64,000 nt of DNA from Streptomyces sp. NBC_01244 (GTDB lineage Bacteria; Actinomycetota; Actinomycetes; Streptomycetales; Streptomycetaceae), in contig NZ_CP108488.1 in NCBI RefSeq assembly GCF_035987325.1, positions 8,990,001 to 9,054,000 of the forward strand. The letters are read 5' to 3'. The notes beneath the pieces were generated by a model. It searched no databases. It saw nothing but the letters and a program-made list of their open reading frames with translations, and was not told where the DNA came from. Positions 1 through 8,548 of the stretch are shown piece after piece. The translations under genes were made by a program, and so were the position numbers. Numbering within the stretch: the first letter of the stretch is position 1; each line of letters opens with the position of its first letter.

Positions 1-1
1 C

Positions 2-745
2 CGCGACACCGTCAAGGACCGGCTGCCGCTCATCATCGCCATCGTGCTGGCCGCCGCGCTCGTGCTGCTGACCTTCGTGTTCCGCAGCGTGGTCGTCCCG
101 CTCAAGGCGGTCGCGCTGAACCTGTTCACCACCGCCGCGTCCTACGGGGTCCTCGTCGCGGTGTTCCAGTGGGGCTGGGGGAGCGGGCTGATCGGGGTGT
201 CGGAGCCCGTTCCCATCGAGTCGTTCGTACCGATGATGATGTTCGCGATCGTCTTCGGCCTGTCGATGGACTACGAGATCTTCCTGCTCTCCGCCATCGC
301 CGGCTCCTGGCACCGCACCGGCGACAACACCCTCGCCGTCGGTACGGGCCTGGCGGCCACCGGCCGGGTCATCTCCAGTGCGGCGCTCATCATGACCGCC
401 GTCTTCCTGTCCTTCGCGGCTTCGCCCACGGTCGTGGTCAAGATGCTGGCGGTGGGCCTGGCGGTGAGCGTGGTCCTGGACGCGACGGTGGTGCGGCTGG
501 TGCTGGTCCCGGCGGCGATGTTCCTGATGGGCCGGGCCAACTGGTGGCTGCCGCCCTTCCTGGACCGGATCCTGCCGCGGCCGCACACGGAGGAGCGGCC
601 GGGGTGGTCGGCGGGGTCGTCGCCGGAGCCGGGCACGGCCAGGGCCACGGCCGCGGGGACAGCCGCGGGGACAGCCGCGGGGACAGCGGCGGGCACGGCC
701 ATGGGCACGGCCGCGGGCACGGGCAGCGGTCGGGGTGAGGCATGA
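2..745 (+). CDS. MMPL/RND-family membrane transporter, C-terminal part (5' truncated by window)
   Basis: The reading frame is open from the first bases and ends at a TGA at 743-745, so this is the last ~247 codons of a larger gene. The visible part has several hydrophobic segments and the conserved stretch SMDYEIFLLS, followed by a second block of helices, as in the C-terminal half of MMPL proteins (RND superfamily, moving lipids or other hydrophobic molecules across the membrane). The last ~40 residues are a low-complexity Gly-Thr-Ala tail encoded by imperfect 12-nt repeats (about 640-720). The RNase HI gene begins 7 bp after the stop. Substrate cannot be inferred. Family call is firm; the exact start lies outside the window. 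Confidence 0.85.
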   Translation, partial: RDTVKDRLPLIIAIVLAAALVLLTFVFRSVVVPLKAVALNLFTTAASYGVLVAVFQWGWGSGLIGVSEPVPIESFVPMMMFAIVFGLSMDYEIFLLSAIAGSWHRTGDNTLAVGTGLAATGRVISSAALIMTAVFLSFAASPTVVVKMLAVGLAVSVVLDATVVRLVLVPAAMFLMGRANWWLPPFLDRILPRPHTEERPGWSAGSSPEPGTARATAAGTAAGTAAGTAAGTAMGTAAGTGSGRGEA

Positions 746-752
746 TCGGGGG

Positions 753-1478
753 ATGTCTGATCGCATCATCGCCGCCTGCGACGGGGCGGCCAAGGGAAAT
801 CCCGGGCCGGCCGCATGGGCCTGGGTCATCGCCGACGCCCACGGGCACCCCGAGCGCTGGGAGGCCGGGCCGCTCGGCCGGGCCACCAACAACGTCGGTG
901 AACTCACCGCTCTGCAGCGGCTGCTGGAGGCCGTGGCCCCCGGTACGGCCGTGCAGGTGCGGATGGACTCCCAGTACGCCATGAAGGCCGTGACCCAGTG
1001 GCTCCCCGCCTGGAAGCGCAACGGCTGGAAGACGGCCGCGGGCAAGCCGGTGGCCAACCGCGAGCTCGTCGAGAGCATCGACGCCCTGCTGACCGACCGG
1101 GACGTGGAGTTCCGCTACGTCCCCGCGCACCGCGAGGACGGCGACCACCTGAACGCGATCGCCGACCAGGCGGCCAGCGACGCCGCCGTCAGCCAGGAGC
1201 CGGCCGGCACCGCGCTGGGCCACGCCTCCCTGCCGGTCCCGGCGCCGGCCCGCAGCACCCCGGCCCGCAGCACCTCCGCCCGCCGTCCCGCCGGAGCCGC
1301 GTCGGCCAAGAGCGGGACCGCCGCCAAGAGCGCGACCACCGGCCGGGCCGGGGTGACCATCAAGGCCAAGTTCCCCGGCACCTGCCCCTGCGGGAAGCAG
1401 TACGCGGCGGGGGAGAAGATCAGCAAGCTCGGCTCGCGCTGGGGTCACCCCGACTGCGGCGGCGCCGACGCGGGGTAG
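753..1478 (+). CDS. rnhA: Ribonuclease HI with C-terminal cysteine-containing extension
   Basis: RNase H cleaves the RNA strand of RNA:DNA hybrids in the cytoplasm. The N-terminal ~140 residues carry the expected acidic active site: CDGAAKGNPGP (first Asp), NNVGELTAL (Glu), MDSQYAMK (second Asp) and HLNAIADQA (last Asp). After an Ala/Ser/Arg-rich linker comes a short basic module with CPCGKQY and HPDCGG, possibly a small metal- or nucleic-acid-binding element. The chosen ATG at 753 is preceded by GTGAGG about 12 bp upstream. An in-frame GTG at 735 is an alternative that adds six residues. At 241 aa it is longer than bacterial RNase HI (~155 aa) because of the linker and tail. The core call is secure; the role of the tail is unknown. 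Confidence 0.88.
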   Translation: MSDRIIAACDGAAKGNPGPAAWAWVIADAHGHPERWEAGPLGRATNNVGELTALQRLLEAVAPGTAVQVRMDSQYAMKAVTQWLPAWKRNGWKTAAGKPVANRELVESIDALLTDRDVEFRYVPAHREDGDHLNAIADQAASDAAVSQEPAGTALGHASLPVPAPARSTPARSTSARRPAGAASAKSGTAAKSATTGRAGVTIKAKFPGTCPCGKQYAAGEKISKLGSRWGHPDCGGADAG

Positions 1479-1504
1479 CTTTCAGCCACGTTCCCCATGC
1501 AAAG

Positions 1505-1518
1505 CTTTCGTTCGAAAG
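1505..1518. promoter_or_regulatory. Putative operator palindrome upstream of the DeoR/LacI hybrid regulator
   Basis: CTTTCG-TT-CGAAAG is a perfect inverted repeat with 6-bp arms, 70 bp before the regulator start. Another GCTTTC lies at 1534-1539. CTTTC elements also recur 10 bp apart (2769-2773, 2779-2783) ahead of the importer promoter, suggesting a shared binding sequence for the regulator. This is inference from sequence only. Confidence 0.5.
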
Positions 1519-1588
1519 AAAACGGAAGTTTCGGCTTTCCCGCGCTACGCTGACCTCGGCCAGGGACGCAGTCGAGGGGAGCTCCACC

Positions 1589-2722
1589 GTGCACGCAGAG
1601 GAACGACAGCAGGCGATCCTGCGCCGGGTCCGCGAAGCGGGATCCATGCGTGTCACGGACTTCGCGGCGGAGCTCGGCGTGTCCGTGGTGACGGTCCGCA
1701 AGGACGTCGAAGTCCTCGCCGAGCGCGGCCTGCTGGCCCGGGTGCACGGCGGCGCGATGCTGCCGGAGGACTGGGCGGAGACCGCGCCCGTGACCGCCGC
1801 CCCGCCGGTGGCCGGCGCGGCCTCGACCGCCCCGGGCAGCGCAGTCGCCGCCGGACCCGGAGCGGGCCCCGGTTCCGGCCGGCCTCTGGTCCTCGGGCTG
1901 ATCGTGCCCTCCTCCGCCTACTACTACCCCGAGGTGATCAAGGGGGCCCGGGAGGCGGCGGACGCCCTCGGGGTACGGCTGACCCTCGCCGTGTCCACGT
2001 ACGACGTGGACACGGAGAAGACGCAGGCCGCGCGGATGGTCGCGGACGGCGTCGACGGGCTGCTGATCGCGCCCTCCGCCGATGACGGGAAGCCGGGCGG
2101 CCAGTGGTACGAGGAGCTCGGCGTGCCCGTCGTGCTCATCGAGCGCCGCCCCGAACAGCAGGCCTCCGCCGCCGAGCACGTCGGCACGGACCACGGGTAC
2201 GGAGCCAGGCTGGCGGTGGGCCACCTCCTGGACACGGGACGCCGCAGGATCGCCCTGGTGATGCGCGGCGGGACCCCCACCGCACCCTGGATCAAGAAGG
2301 GCTACTACGCGGCGATGGAAGAGGCCGGCCCCGAGGTCGCCGAGCACGCGCTCTTCCTCGACCTCGCGGAGCTCGGGGCGGGTGACGCCGCCTACGAAGC
2401 GGTGCTGGCCACCTTCGTGGAAGCCGTGCGGGAGGGCCGCGTGGACGCCGCCCTGGTCCATCCCGACCATGAGGCCATGGTGCTGATGCAGCGGCTGCGC
2501 GGTGCTTCGCTGGCGGTGCCGGGCGATGTCGCGCTGGTCTCGTACGACGACGAAGTGGCCTCCCTGGCGGACCTGCCGCTGAGTGCGGTGGCGCCCTCGA
2601 AGCACGAAGTCGGGGTCACGGGCGTGGAGTTGCTCGTACGGCGGCTGCGCGAGCCGGGCCGGCCCAGGCGGCGGATCGCCATCCTCCCCGAGTTGCGGGT
2701 GCGAGCCTCCAGCGAGGCCTAG
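1589..2722 (+). CDS. Transcriptional regulator: DeoR-type HTH fused to LacI-type sugar-sensing domain
   Basis: Residues ~1-60 form a DeoR-like winged helix: RQQAILRRVREAG, the recognition region VSVVTVRKDVEVL and the wing RVHGGAML. An Ala/Pro/Gly-rich linker (~65-95) leads to a periplasmic-binding-protein-like domain (LGLIVPSSAYYYPEVIKGA onward, with DGLLIAPS and VALVSYDDEVASL), typical of LacI/GalR effector domains. The GTG start at 1589 is supported by GAGGGGAG at 1574-1581. It stands directly before the binding protein and permeases, so it most likely represses this importer operon and is released by a sugar. 377 aa is normal for this hybrid class. The effector is not identifiable; the fucosidase downstream points to a fucosylated sugar. 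Confidence 0.85.
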   Translation: MHAEERQQAILRRVREAGSMRVTDFAAELGVSVVTVRKDVEVLAERGLLARVHGGAMLPEDWAETAPVTAAPPVAGAASTAPGSAVAAGPGAGPGSGRPLVLGLIVPSSAYYYPEVIKGAREAADALGVRLTLAVSTYDVDTEKTQAARMVADGVDGLLIAPSADDGKPGGQWYEELGVPVVLIERRPEQQASAAEHVGTDHGYGARLAVGHLLDTGRRRIALVMRGGTPTAPWIKKGYYAAMEEAGPEVAEHALFLDLAELGAGDAAYEAVLATFVEAVREGRVDAALVHPDHEAMVLMQRLRGASLAVPGDVALVSYDDEVASLADLPLSAVAPSKHEVGVTGVELLVRRLREPGRPRRRIAILPELRVRASSEA

Positions 2723-2768
2723 GGCGTGTCGTCAAACTCCCGTCTGCCCTAACGCTGACTTGGCTTTT

Positions 2769-2820
2769 CTTTCTCAAACTTTCCTTTTCTATTGACTCTC
2801 TTCTCCTCTGGCCGAATGAT
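2769..2820 (+). promoter_or_regulatory. Putative promoter and operator region of the first ABC sugar operon
   Basis: A pyrimidine-rich tract with two CTTTC elements precedes TTGACT (2792-2797), a 17-bp spacer and AATGAT (2815-2820). The spacing fits a housekeeping sigma factor promoter about 45 bp before the binding-protein GTG. The CTTTC elements echo the palindrome in front of the regulator. Confidence 0.4.
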
Positions 2821-2867
2821 GTGCATCACCTCGCCGCATCAACGGCTCGCATCTGAGGAGCAGAGCA

Positions 2868-4178
2868 GTGAAGCTCACTTCCCGTACCTCCCGCGCCGCC
2901 CTCGCCACGTTCTCGCTGGCCTTCTTCGCCACCGCCTGCGGTGGGAGCGAGGGGGGCGCCGAGCCGAAGGCCGACGCTCCCAAAGAACCGGTCAACCTGA
3001 CCTATTGGGGCTGGACCGGCGGTGCCCAGCAGGTGGTGGACGCCTTCAACGCGTCCCACCCGAACATCAAGGTCACCTACTCGGCCATCACCGGCGGACC
3101 GGACGGGTACGCCAAGATCAGCAACGCGATCAAGGCCGGGAACGCTCCCGACGTCGCGGGCATCGAGTACCCGACCCTGCCGGAGTTCGTCAGTCAGGGA
3201 TACCTGGCGGACATCACCGCAGCGGCCGGCGCCACCGTGAAGGCGAAGTTCCCCCAGGGCGTCCAGGACCGGGTGACCCTCGGCGGCAAGACCTGGGCCG
3301 TGCCGTACGACGCCACGCCCAACCTCCTCTACTACCGCAAGGACCTCTTCAAGAACGCGGGCGTCGAGGTCCCCAAGACCTGGGACGAGTACAAGACGGC
3401 CGCCGAGAAGATCAAGGCCGCCGACAAGAACGTGCGCATAGGCGGCTGGGGCAACGACGACGCCCCGCTGCTGGCGGCGCTCTCCTGGCAGGCCGGTGCC
3501 AAGTGGTACGGCACCGAGGGTGACGGCTGGAAGGTCAGCATCAACGACGCCTCCTCGCAGAAGGTGGCCTCCTACTGGCAGGGCCTGGTCAAGGACGACC
3601 TGGTGATGAACCTGAAGATCAACGGCCCGGAGTTCGCGAAGGCCAAGGCCGACGGAGTCATGGCCAGCTTCATCGGCGCCTCGTGGAGCGCGGGCGGCAC
3701 GATGACGGCCCTGGCCAAGGACTCGGGCAAGTGGGGCGTCGCCCCGCTGCCGCACTGGGGCACCCCGGCCACCGGCATGTTCGGCGGCACCAGCTACGCC
3801 GTCACCAAGGGCAGCAAGCACGTCAAGGAAGCGGCCGAGTTCGCCGCCTGGGCGGCCACCAGCCCCGAAGGCGTCAAGGCCCGCCTCAGCAGCCTGAAGG
3901 CACCGAGCAGCAGCCTGCCCGCCAGCCCCGAACTGCGTCCGATCGCCGCCGCGGCCTTCGACGACAAGGGCTTCTTCGGCGGCGACAAGGTCTACGAGAT
4001 CGCCGGCGCGCAGGTCGACACCATCGTCCCGGGCTGGGTCTGGGGCCCGGTGCAGACGGCCACCAACACCGCCATCCAGGACGCCGCGCTCAAGGGCACC
4101 CTGACCGACGGACTCGCGGCCGGACAGACCGCCGCCGAGGCGGCCATCAAGGGCCGAGGGCTCAACCTCGCGAAGTAG
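2868..4178 (+). CDS. ABC transporter sugar-binding lipoprotein (family 1 solute-binding protein)
   Basis: This is the extracytoplasmic receptor of a carbohydrate importer. It has a basic and hydrophobic signal peptide ending in a lipobox (FFATAC, lipidated Cys24), then the family start VNLTYWGWTGGAQQVVDAFN. The body shows the usual features of these receptors: PNIKVTYSAI, WAVPYDATPNLLYYRKDLF, and WDEYKTAAEKIKAA. The GTG start at 2868 follows a GAGGAG at 2855-2860. At 436 aa it is normal size. Two permeases follow in the same direction after a 115-bp gap, so binding, transport and the downstream fucosidase form one utilisation locus. No ATPase gene is present; a shared MsiK-type ATPase elsewhere would be needed. 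Confidence 0.92.
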   Translation: MKLTSRTSRAALATFSLAFFATACGGSEGGAEPKADAPKEPVNLTYWGWTGGAQQVVDAFNASHPNIKVTYSAITGGPDGYAKISNAIKAGNAPDVAGIEYPTLPEFVSQGYLADITAAAGATVKAKFPQGVQDRVTLGGKTWAVPYDATPNLLYYRKDLFKNAGVEVPKTWDEYKTAAEKIKAADKNVRIGGWGNDDAPLLAALSWQAGAKWYGTEGDGWKVSINDASSQKVASYWQGLVKDDLVMNLKINGPEFAKAKADGVMASFIGASWSAGGTMTALAKDSGKWGVAPLPHWGTPATGMFGGTSYAVTKGSKHVKEAAEFAAWAATSPEGVKARLSSLKAPSSSLPASPELRPIAAAAFDDKGFFGGDKVYEIAGAQVDTIVPGWVWGPVQTATNTAIQDAALKGTLTDGLAAGQTAAEAAIKGRGLNLAK

Positions 4179-4293
4179 GCGCCGCGCGGGGCCCGAAGCC
4201 CACCCGGCACCCGGGCCCCGCCTCCGCCTAGCCCCTTCTCTTCTCGAAGGCCTTCCCGTCCGTTCCTCCGCAGCGCACCACCAAGGAGATCCG

Positions 4294-5223
4294 GTGGCAG
4301 CACCACTCACTCGTTCAGCGCGCGGCGCCGCGCCCGTGGGCCGGCCGGGCCAGGGCAGGGCGGTGCTCGTCTTCCTCGGCCCGTTCTTCCTGCTCTTCAC
4401 CGCGGTCCTGATCCTGCCCGTCGCGTACGCGCTCTGGATGAGCTTCTTCACCGAGCGGTCCTCCGGCCTCGGATTCGGCGGCACCGAACGGGTCTTCAGC
4501 GGGCTCGGGAACTACACCAAGGCGCTCGGCGACCACGGCTTCACCTCCTCCTTCCTGCACGTGGCCGCGTACTGCGCCGTCTACATCCCGGTGATGATCG
4601 GCGCGGCCCTCGCCCTGGCCCTGCTCGTCGATTCGGTCGCGGCCAAGGCCAAGCGCCTCGTCCAGTTCGCCGTCTTCATGCCGCACGCGGTCCCCGGACT
4701 GATCGCGGCGATCATCTGGACCTACCTCTACACCCCCGGCCTGAGTCCGGTCCTGGACTGGATCGAAGCGGCCGGCGGCCACTGGGACTTCTTCGCCCCG
4801 GGCAGCGTCCTGCCCTCGCTGGTGAACGTCGCGGCCTGGCAGTGGGTCGGATACAACATGATCATCTTCTTCGCCGCGCTGCAGGCCGTGCCCCGCGAGG
4901 TCATCGAAGCGGGTGTCATGGACGGCGCCGGTGAACTGCGCATCGCCCTGCAGATCAAGCTGCCGATGATCCGCTCCGCCGTGTTCCTCACCCTCCTGTT
5001 CACCTGTGTCGGCGTGGTCCAGATCTTCGGCGAGCCCATGCTCCTCTCGAAGCGGGCCGGCTCGATGGGCTCGGACTGGTCTCCGATGATGTTCATCTAC
5101 AAGGCGGCCTTCGAGCGGCACGACTACGGCCTCGCCTCCTCCGCCTCGCTCATCGTGGCCCTCGTCGCCGGCACCCTCTCCTACGTCGTCACCCGGATCG
5201 GAAAGCGAGGTGACTCGGCATGA
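4294..5223 (+). CDS. ABC sugar transporter permease (MalF-like)
   Basis: Inner-membrane subunit with about six helices, beginning after a short basic N-terminus (VFLGPFFLLFTAVLILPVAYA). The cytoplasmic coupling loop characteristic of binding-protein-dependent permeases (EAA motif) appears as VIEAGVMDGAGELR near residue 205. The GTG start at 4294 has a strong AAGGAGA Shine-Dalgarno seven bases upstream. The stop overlaps the next permease start by four bases (ATGA), so the two are translationally coupled. At 309 aa it is typical. It pairs with the following gene as the heterodimeric channel of the importer. Confidence 0.92.
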   Translation: MAAPLTRSARGAAPVGRPGQGRAVLVFLGPFFLLFTAVLILPVAYALWMSFFTERSSGLGFGGTERVFSGLGNYTKALGDHGFTSSFLHVAAYCAVYIPVMIGAALALALLVDSVAAKAKRLVQFAVFMPHAVPGLIAAIIWTYLYTPGLSPVLDWIEAAGGHWDFFAPGSVLPSLVNVAAWQWVGYNMIIFFAALQAVPREVIEAGVMDGAGELRIALQIKLPMIRSAVFLTLLFTCVGVVQIFGEPMLLSKRAGSMGSDWSPMMFIYKAAFERHDYGLASSASLIVALVAGTLSYVVTRIGKRGDSA

Positions 5224-6179
5224 GCACCCAGACGGCCCCCTCGGCCCCGCCCGAGGCCGCTCCCGGCAGTGAGCCGGCGCCCGCACCCGGAGCCACGTCC
5301 GCCCGGCGGGCGGACCGGAAGACGGCCGGGAGGCCGCGCCGGAGCGGTGCCATGGCCTCCAAGGCCGTGGTCAACGCCGTGCTCCTGGTGGCGGTCCTCT
5401 ACACCCTGATGCCGCTGACCTGGCTCCTGATCGCCGCCACCAAGAACCACGCCGACCTCTTCGGGACGGCCGGCTTCGGCTTCGGCGAGTTCCACCTCTT
5501 CGACAACCTCCGGGCCGTCTTCAGCCACGACGGCGGCATCTTCGGCCGCTGGCTGCTCAACAGCCTCCTCTACTCCGTCGTCGGATCACTGGCGTCCTCG
5601 CTGATCAGCGTCGCCGCCGGATACTGCTTCGACAAGTACGAGTTCCGCGGCAAGGGCGCGCTCTTCGGGCTCGTCCTGACCGGCACCCTCGTCCCCACCG
5701 TAGTCATCACGCTCCCGCAGTACCTCCTCGCCTCCGAGGTCGGGATCGTCAACACCTACTGGTCGGTCCTCATCCCGGCACTCGTGAACCCCTTCGGCGT
5801 GTACCTCGCCCGGGTCTTCTCGGAGGGCTACGTACCCGGTGAGGTCCTCGAGGCCGCCCGCATCGACGGAGCGAGCGAGCTGCGCGTCTTCCGGTCGATC
5901 TCGCTGCCGATGCTCCTGCCCGGCTTCATGACCCTCTTCCTCTTCTCCTTCACCGCGAGCTGGAACAACTTCTTCGGCCCGCTGGTCATGCTCAACGACC
6001 AGCACCTGTACCCGGCGGTGCTCGGCATCTACAGCTGGAACCAAATCGTGCTCCAATACCCGGAGTTCTACTCCCTCGCGATCACCGGATCACTGGTGGC
6101 CGTCATCCCGCTCGCCCTCGCCTTCATCGGCCTGCAGCGGTTCTGGCGCTCCGGCCTCTCGGCGGGAGCGGTCAAGTGA
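5220..6179 (+). CDS. ABC sugar transporter permease (MalG-like)
   Basis: Second permease of the importer. A ~45-residue Ala/Pro-rich cytoplasmic N-terminus precedes the first helix (VVNAVLLVAVLYTLMPLTW). The EAA coupling loop is VLEAARIDGASELRVF, and the end has the usual FIGLQRFWRSGLSAGAVK. The ATG overlaps the previous stop, and the stop overlaps the GTG of the dehydrogenase (GTGA), so the whole run is one translationally coupled operon. 319 aa fits the family once the extended N-terminus is counted. Confidence 0.92.
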   Translation: MSTQTAPSAPPEAAPGSEPAPAPGATSARRADRKTAGRPRRSGAMASKAVVNAVLLVAVLYTLMPLTWLLIAATKNHADLFGTAGFGFGEFHLFDNLRAVFSHDGGIFGRWLLNSLLYSVVGSLASSLISVAAGYCFDKYEFRGKGALFGLVLTGTLVPTVVITLPQYLLASEVGIVNTYWSVLIPALVNPFGVYLARVFSEGYVPGEVLEAARIDGASELRVFRSISLPMLLPGFMTLFLFSFTASWNNFFGPLVMLNDQHLYPAVLGIYSWNQIVLQYPEFYSLAITGSLVAVIPLALAFIGLQRFWRSGLSAGAVK

Positions 6180-7225
6180 CGAACCCCGGCCTCCCCGACC
6201 CGACCCGCGAGCCCGGCGGGCCCCGAAAGCCCCGCACCCTCCTCGTCATGAGCCCGGAGACGAAGGCGGCCCTGCTCGACGAGCAGGCCCTCGCCAGGCT
6301 CGGCGCCACGGCGCTCCTGGACCCCGACCTCCTGGTCACCGACTTCGCCGCGGCCGACCCCTTGCGGCTGAGCGAAGCGGAGGTCCTGCTCACCGGCTGG
6401 GGCTGCCCGCCCCTCACCGAGCAGGCCCTCGACCTCCTCCCGTCCCTGCGCGCGGTGGTGCACACCGCCGGATCCGTGAAGGGGCTGATGACGGAAGCGG
6501 CCTGGCGGCGCGGACTGTCCGTCACGAGCGCGGCCGAGGCCAACGCCCAGCCCGTCGCCGAGTTCACGGTCGCCGCGATCGTCTTCGCCAACAAGCGCGT
6601 CCTCACCACCGCCCGGGCCTACCGGGAGGCCCGCACCCAGCTCAACCCGCTCACGCTGTACCCCGGAATCGGGAACTACGGCCGAACCGTCGGCATCGTC
6701 GGCGCCTCGCGCATCGGCCGCCGGGTCATCGAGCTGCTGCGCTCCTACGACGCGCACGTGCTGGTCCACGACCCGTACCTGGCCGGGGACGAAGCGAGAG
6801 CCCTGGGGGTGGAGCCCGTCCACCTGGACGAACTCATGGGCCGCAGTGACGTGGTGACCGTGCACGCACCGCAGACCTCCGAGACCCGCCACCTGATCGA
6901 CGCCCGCAGGCTCGCCCTCATGCGCGACGGCGCGACCCTCGTCAACACCGCCCGCGGAACGCTGGTCGACACCGAGGCGCTCACCGCGGAACTGGTCTCG
7001 GGCCGGCTGCACGCCGTCCTCGACGTCACCCACCCCGACGTACTGCCGGCCGGATCGCCGCTCTACGACCTGCCGAACGTGCTGCTCACCCCGCACATCG
7101 CCGGCTCGCTCGGCAACGAACTCGGACGTCTCGCGGCCTGCGCGGCCGCGGAGTTGGAGCGGTACGCCCGGGGACTCCCCTTCGCCCACGCCGTCCACCC
7201 CGCGAGCCTGGCCCACTCGGCCTGA
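6176..7225 (+). CDS. D-isomer-specific 2-hydroxyacid dehydrogenase family protein
   Basis: NAD-dependent dehydrogenases of this family interconvert 2-oxoacids and D-2-hydroxyacids. The Rossmann segment is TVGIVGASRIGRRVIELL (~residues 160-178), the catalytic Arg sits in VNTARGTLVDTEAL, and the catalytic His in LLTPHIAGS. The glycine-rich loop carries Ser-Arg rather than Phe-Gly, as in divergent members. It starts with a GTG overlapping the permease stop by four bases and is followed 30 bp later by the fucosidase. Its tight placement suggests it acts on a catabolite of the imported sugar, but the substrate cannot be read from sequence. Confidence 0.87.
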   Translation: MTNPGLPDPTREPGGPRKPRTLLVMSPETKAALLDEQALARLGATALLDPDLLVTDFAAADPLRLSEAEVLLTGWGCPPLTEQALDLLPSLRAVVHTAGSVKGLMTEAAWRRGLSVTSAAEANAQPVAEFTVAAIVFANKRVLTTARAYREARTQLNPLTLYPGIGNYGRTVGIVGASRIGRRVIELLRSYDAHVLVHDPYLAGDEARALGVEPVHLDELMGRSDVVTVHAPQTSETRHLIDARRLALMRDGATLVNTARGTLVDTEALTAELVSGRLHAVLDVTHPDVLPAGSPLYDLPNVLLTPHIAGSLGNELGRLAACAAAELERYARGLPFAHAVHPASLAHSA

Positions 7226-7255
7226 ACGCCCGCCGACGAACCCCGAAAGCTCCCC

Positions 7256-8548
7256 ATGACGCCCGGTCCCTCAGCCCCCCTCGTCGGTCCCGCAGGCCCC
7301 GCCGAGACTCCCCTCCTGCCCACGCCCGGACAACTCGCCTGGCAGGAAGCCGGATTCGGGATCTTCCTGCACTTCGGCATCAACACCTTCAACGGCGTCG
7401 AGTGGAGCGACGGGACCCTGGACCCGGACACCTTCCGGCCCGCGCACCTCGACGCGCGCCAGTGGGTACGTACCGCCGCCGAGGCCGGAGCGAAGTACGT
7501 CGTGCTGACCGCCAAGCACCACGACGGCTTCTGCCTCTGGCCGACCGAAACCACCGCCTACTCCGTGGCCTCCTCGCCCTGGAAGGACGGAGCGGGCGAC
7601 GTGGTCGCCGAACTGGCCGAGGCCTGCGGGGAGGCAGGCCTCGGCCTCGGGCTGTACCTCTCTCCCTGGGACCGCAACGCCGACTGCTACGAGGAGCCCG
7701 CCGCCTACGACTCCTTCTACCTCCGTCAGCTCACCGAACTCTGCACCCGCTACGGCCCGTTGTGCGAGCTGTGGTTCGACGGCGCGGGCTCCGAGGGGCG
7801 CACGTACGACTGGGACGCGGTCATGGCCGTGATCGACCGGCACCAGCCCGGCGCCATGGTCTTCAACATGGGCCGCCCCACGATCCGCTGGGTCGGCAAC
7901 GAGGAGGGGCTCGCCGCCGACCCCTGCCGCTACGTCACGCACTCCACGGGCATCAGCCTGTACGACGAGCGGCAGGCCGAGCTCGACTCGGCCGCCTACC
8001 TGCCGCCCGAATGCGATGTCCCGCTCCGCGCCGACTGGTTCTGGCAGCCCGGGAACCACCACACCCTCAAGAGCCGCGAGGACCTGCTGGAGATCTGGTA
8101 CTCCTCGGTGGGCCTCGGCGCCGGCCTGCTGCTGGGTGTGCCGCCCGACCGGCGCGGACTGATCGACGACGCCGACCGGGCGCGGCTCCTCGAGTTCACC
8201 GGCGAGCTGGAGCGGCGCCTCGGCGATCCGCACTCCGCCGTCCTCTCGGCCGGCTTGCTCCCGGCCGACGTGCTCCCTTCCGAGGGGGAGGAGCTCCTCG
8301 CGGACTTCGGCCGGTCCGTCCGCGTCGACCACGTGGAACTGCGCGAGGACCTCACCGGGGGCCAGCGCGTGGACGGCCACGAGATCTGGGCGGACGGCCG
8401 GCTGATCGCCTCCGGCCACACGGTGGGGGTCCGGCGCGTCCACCGTGTGGAGCCCCTCACCGTGCGGGAACTGCGGATCCGGCTGACCGGAACCGGGGCC
8501 CGGCTCACCGCGGTGACGGCAGCCGGACCTCGGCCCGAGCTCAGCTGA
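7256..8548 (+). CDS. GH29 alpha-L-fucosidase
   Basis: Retaining glycosidase removing terminal alpha-L-fucose. The N-terminal region has the family signatures FGIFLHFGINTF and YVVLTAKHHDGFCLWPT; the likely catalytic nucleophile is Asp175 in LCELWFDGAGSEG. A small beta-sandwich domain follows (~residues 340-430). There is no signal peptide, so it probably works in the cytoplasm on imported oligosaccharides, in keeping with its place at the end of the importer operon. Family length (~430 aa) matches compact bacterial GH29 enzymes. Its stop overlaps the end of the convergent GH20 gene by 8 bp. Confidence 0.92.
   Translation: MTPGPSAPLVGPAGPAETPLLPTPGQLAWQEAGFGIFLHFGINTFNGVEWSDGTLDPDTFRPAHLDARQWVRTAAEAGAKYVVLTAKHHDGFCLWPTETTAYSVASSPWKDGAGDVVAELAEACGEAGLGLGLYLSPWDRNADCYEEPAAYDSFYLRQLTELCTRYGPLCELWFDGAGSEGRTYDWDAVMAVIDRHQPGAMVFNMGRPTIRWVGNEEGLAADPCRYVTHSTGISLYDERQAELDSAAYLPPECDVPLRADWFWQPGNHHTLKSREDLLEIWYSSVGLGAGLLLGVPPDRRGLIDDADRARLLEFTGELERRLGDPHSAVLSAGLLPADVLPSEGEELLADFGRSVRVDHVELREDLTGGQRVDGHEIWADGRLIASGHTVGVRRVHRVEPLTVRELRIRLTGTGARLTAVTAAGPRPELS

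Noticed and set aside
993..1588. Upstream extension of the DeoR/LacI regulator frame through the RNase HI gene
   Set aside because: It overlaps RNase HI in another frame; the HTH begins at the GTG at 1589 with a good ribosome site.
2826..4484. Long minus-strand frame opposite the first binding protein and permease
   Set aside because: Arg/Gly/Val-rich shadow typical of high-GC antisense frames; no domain, and the plus-strand genes are unmistakable.
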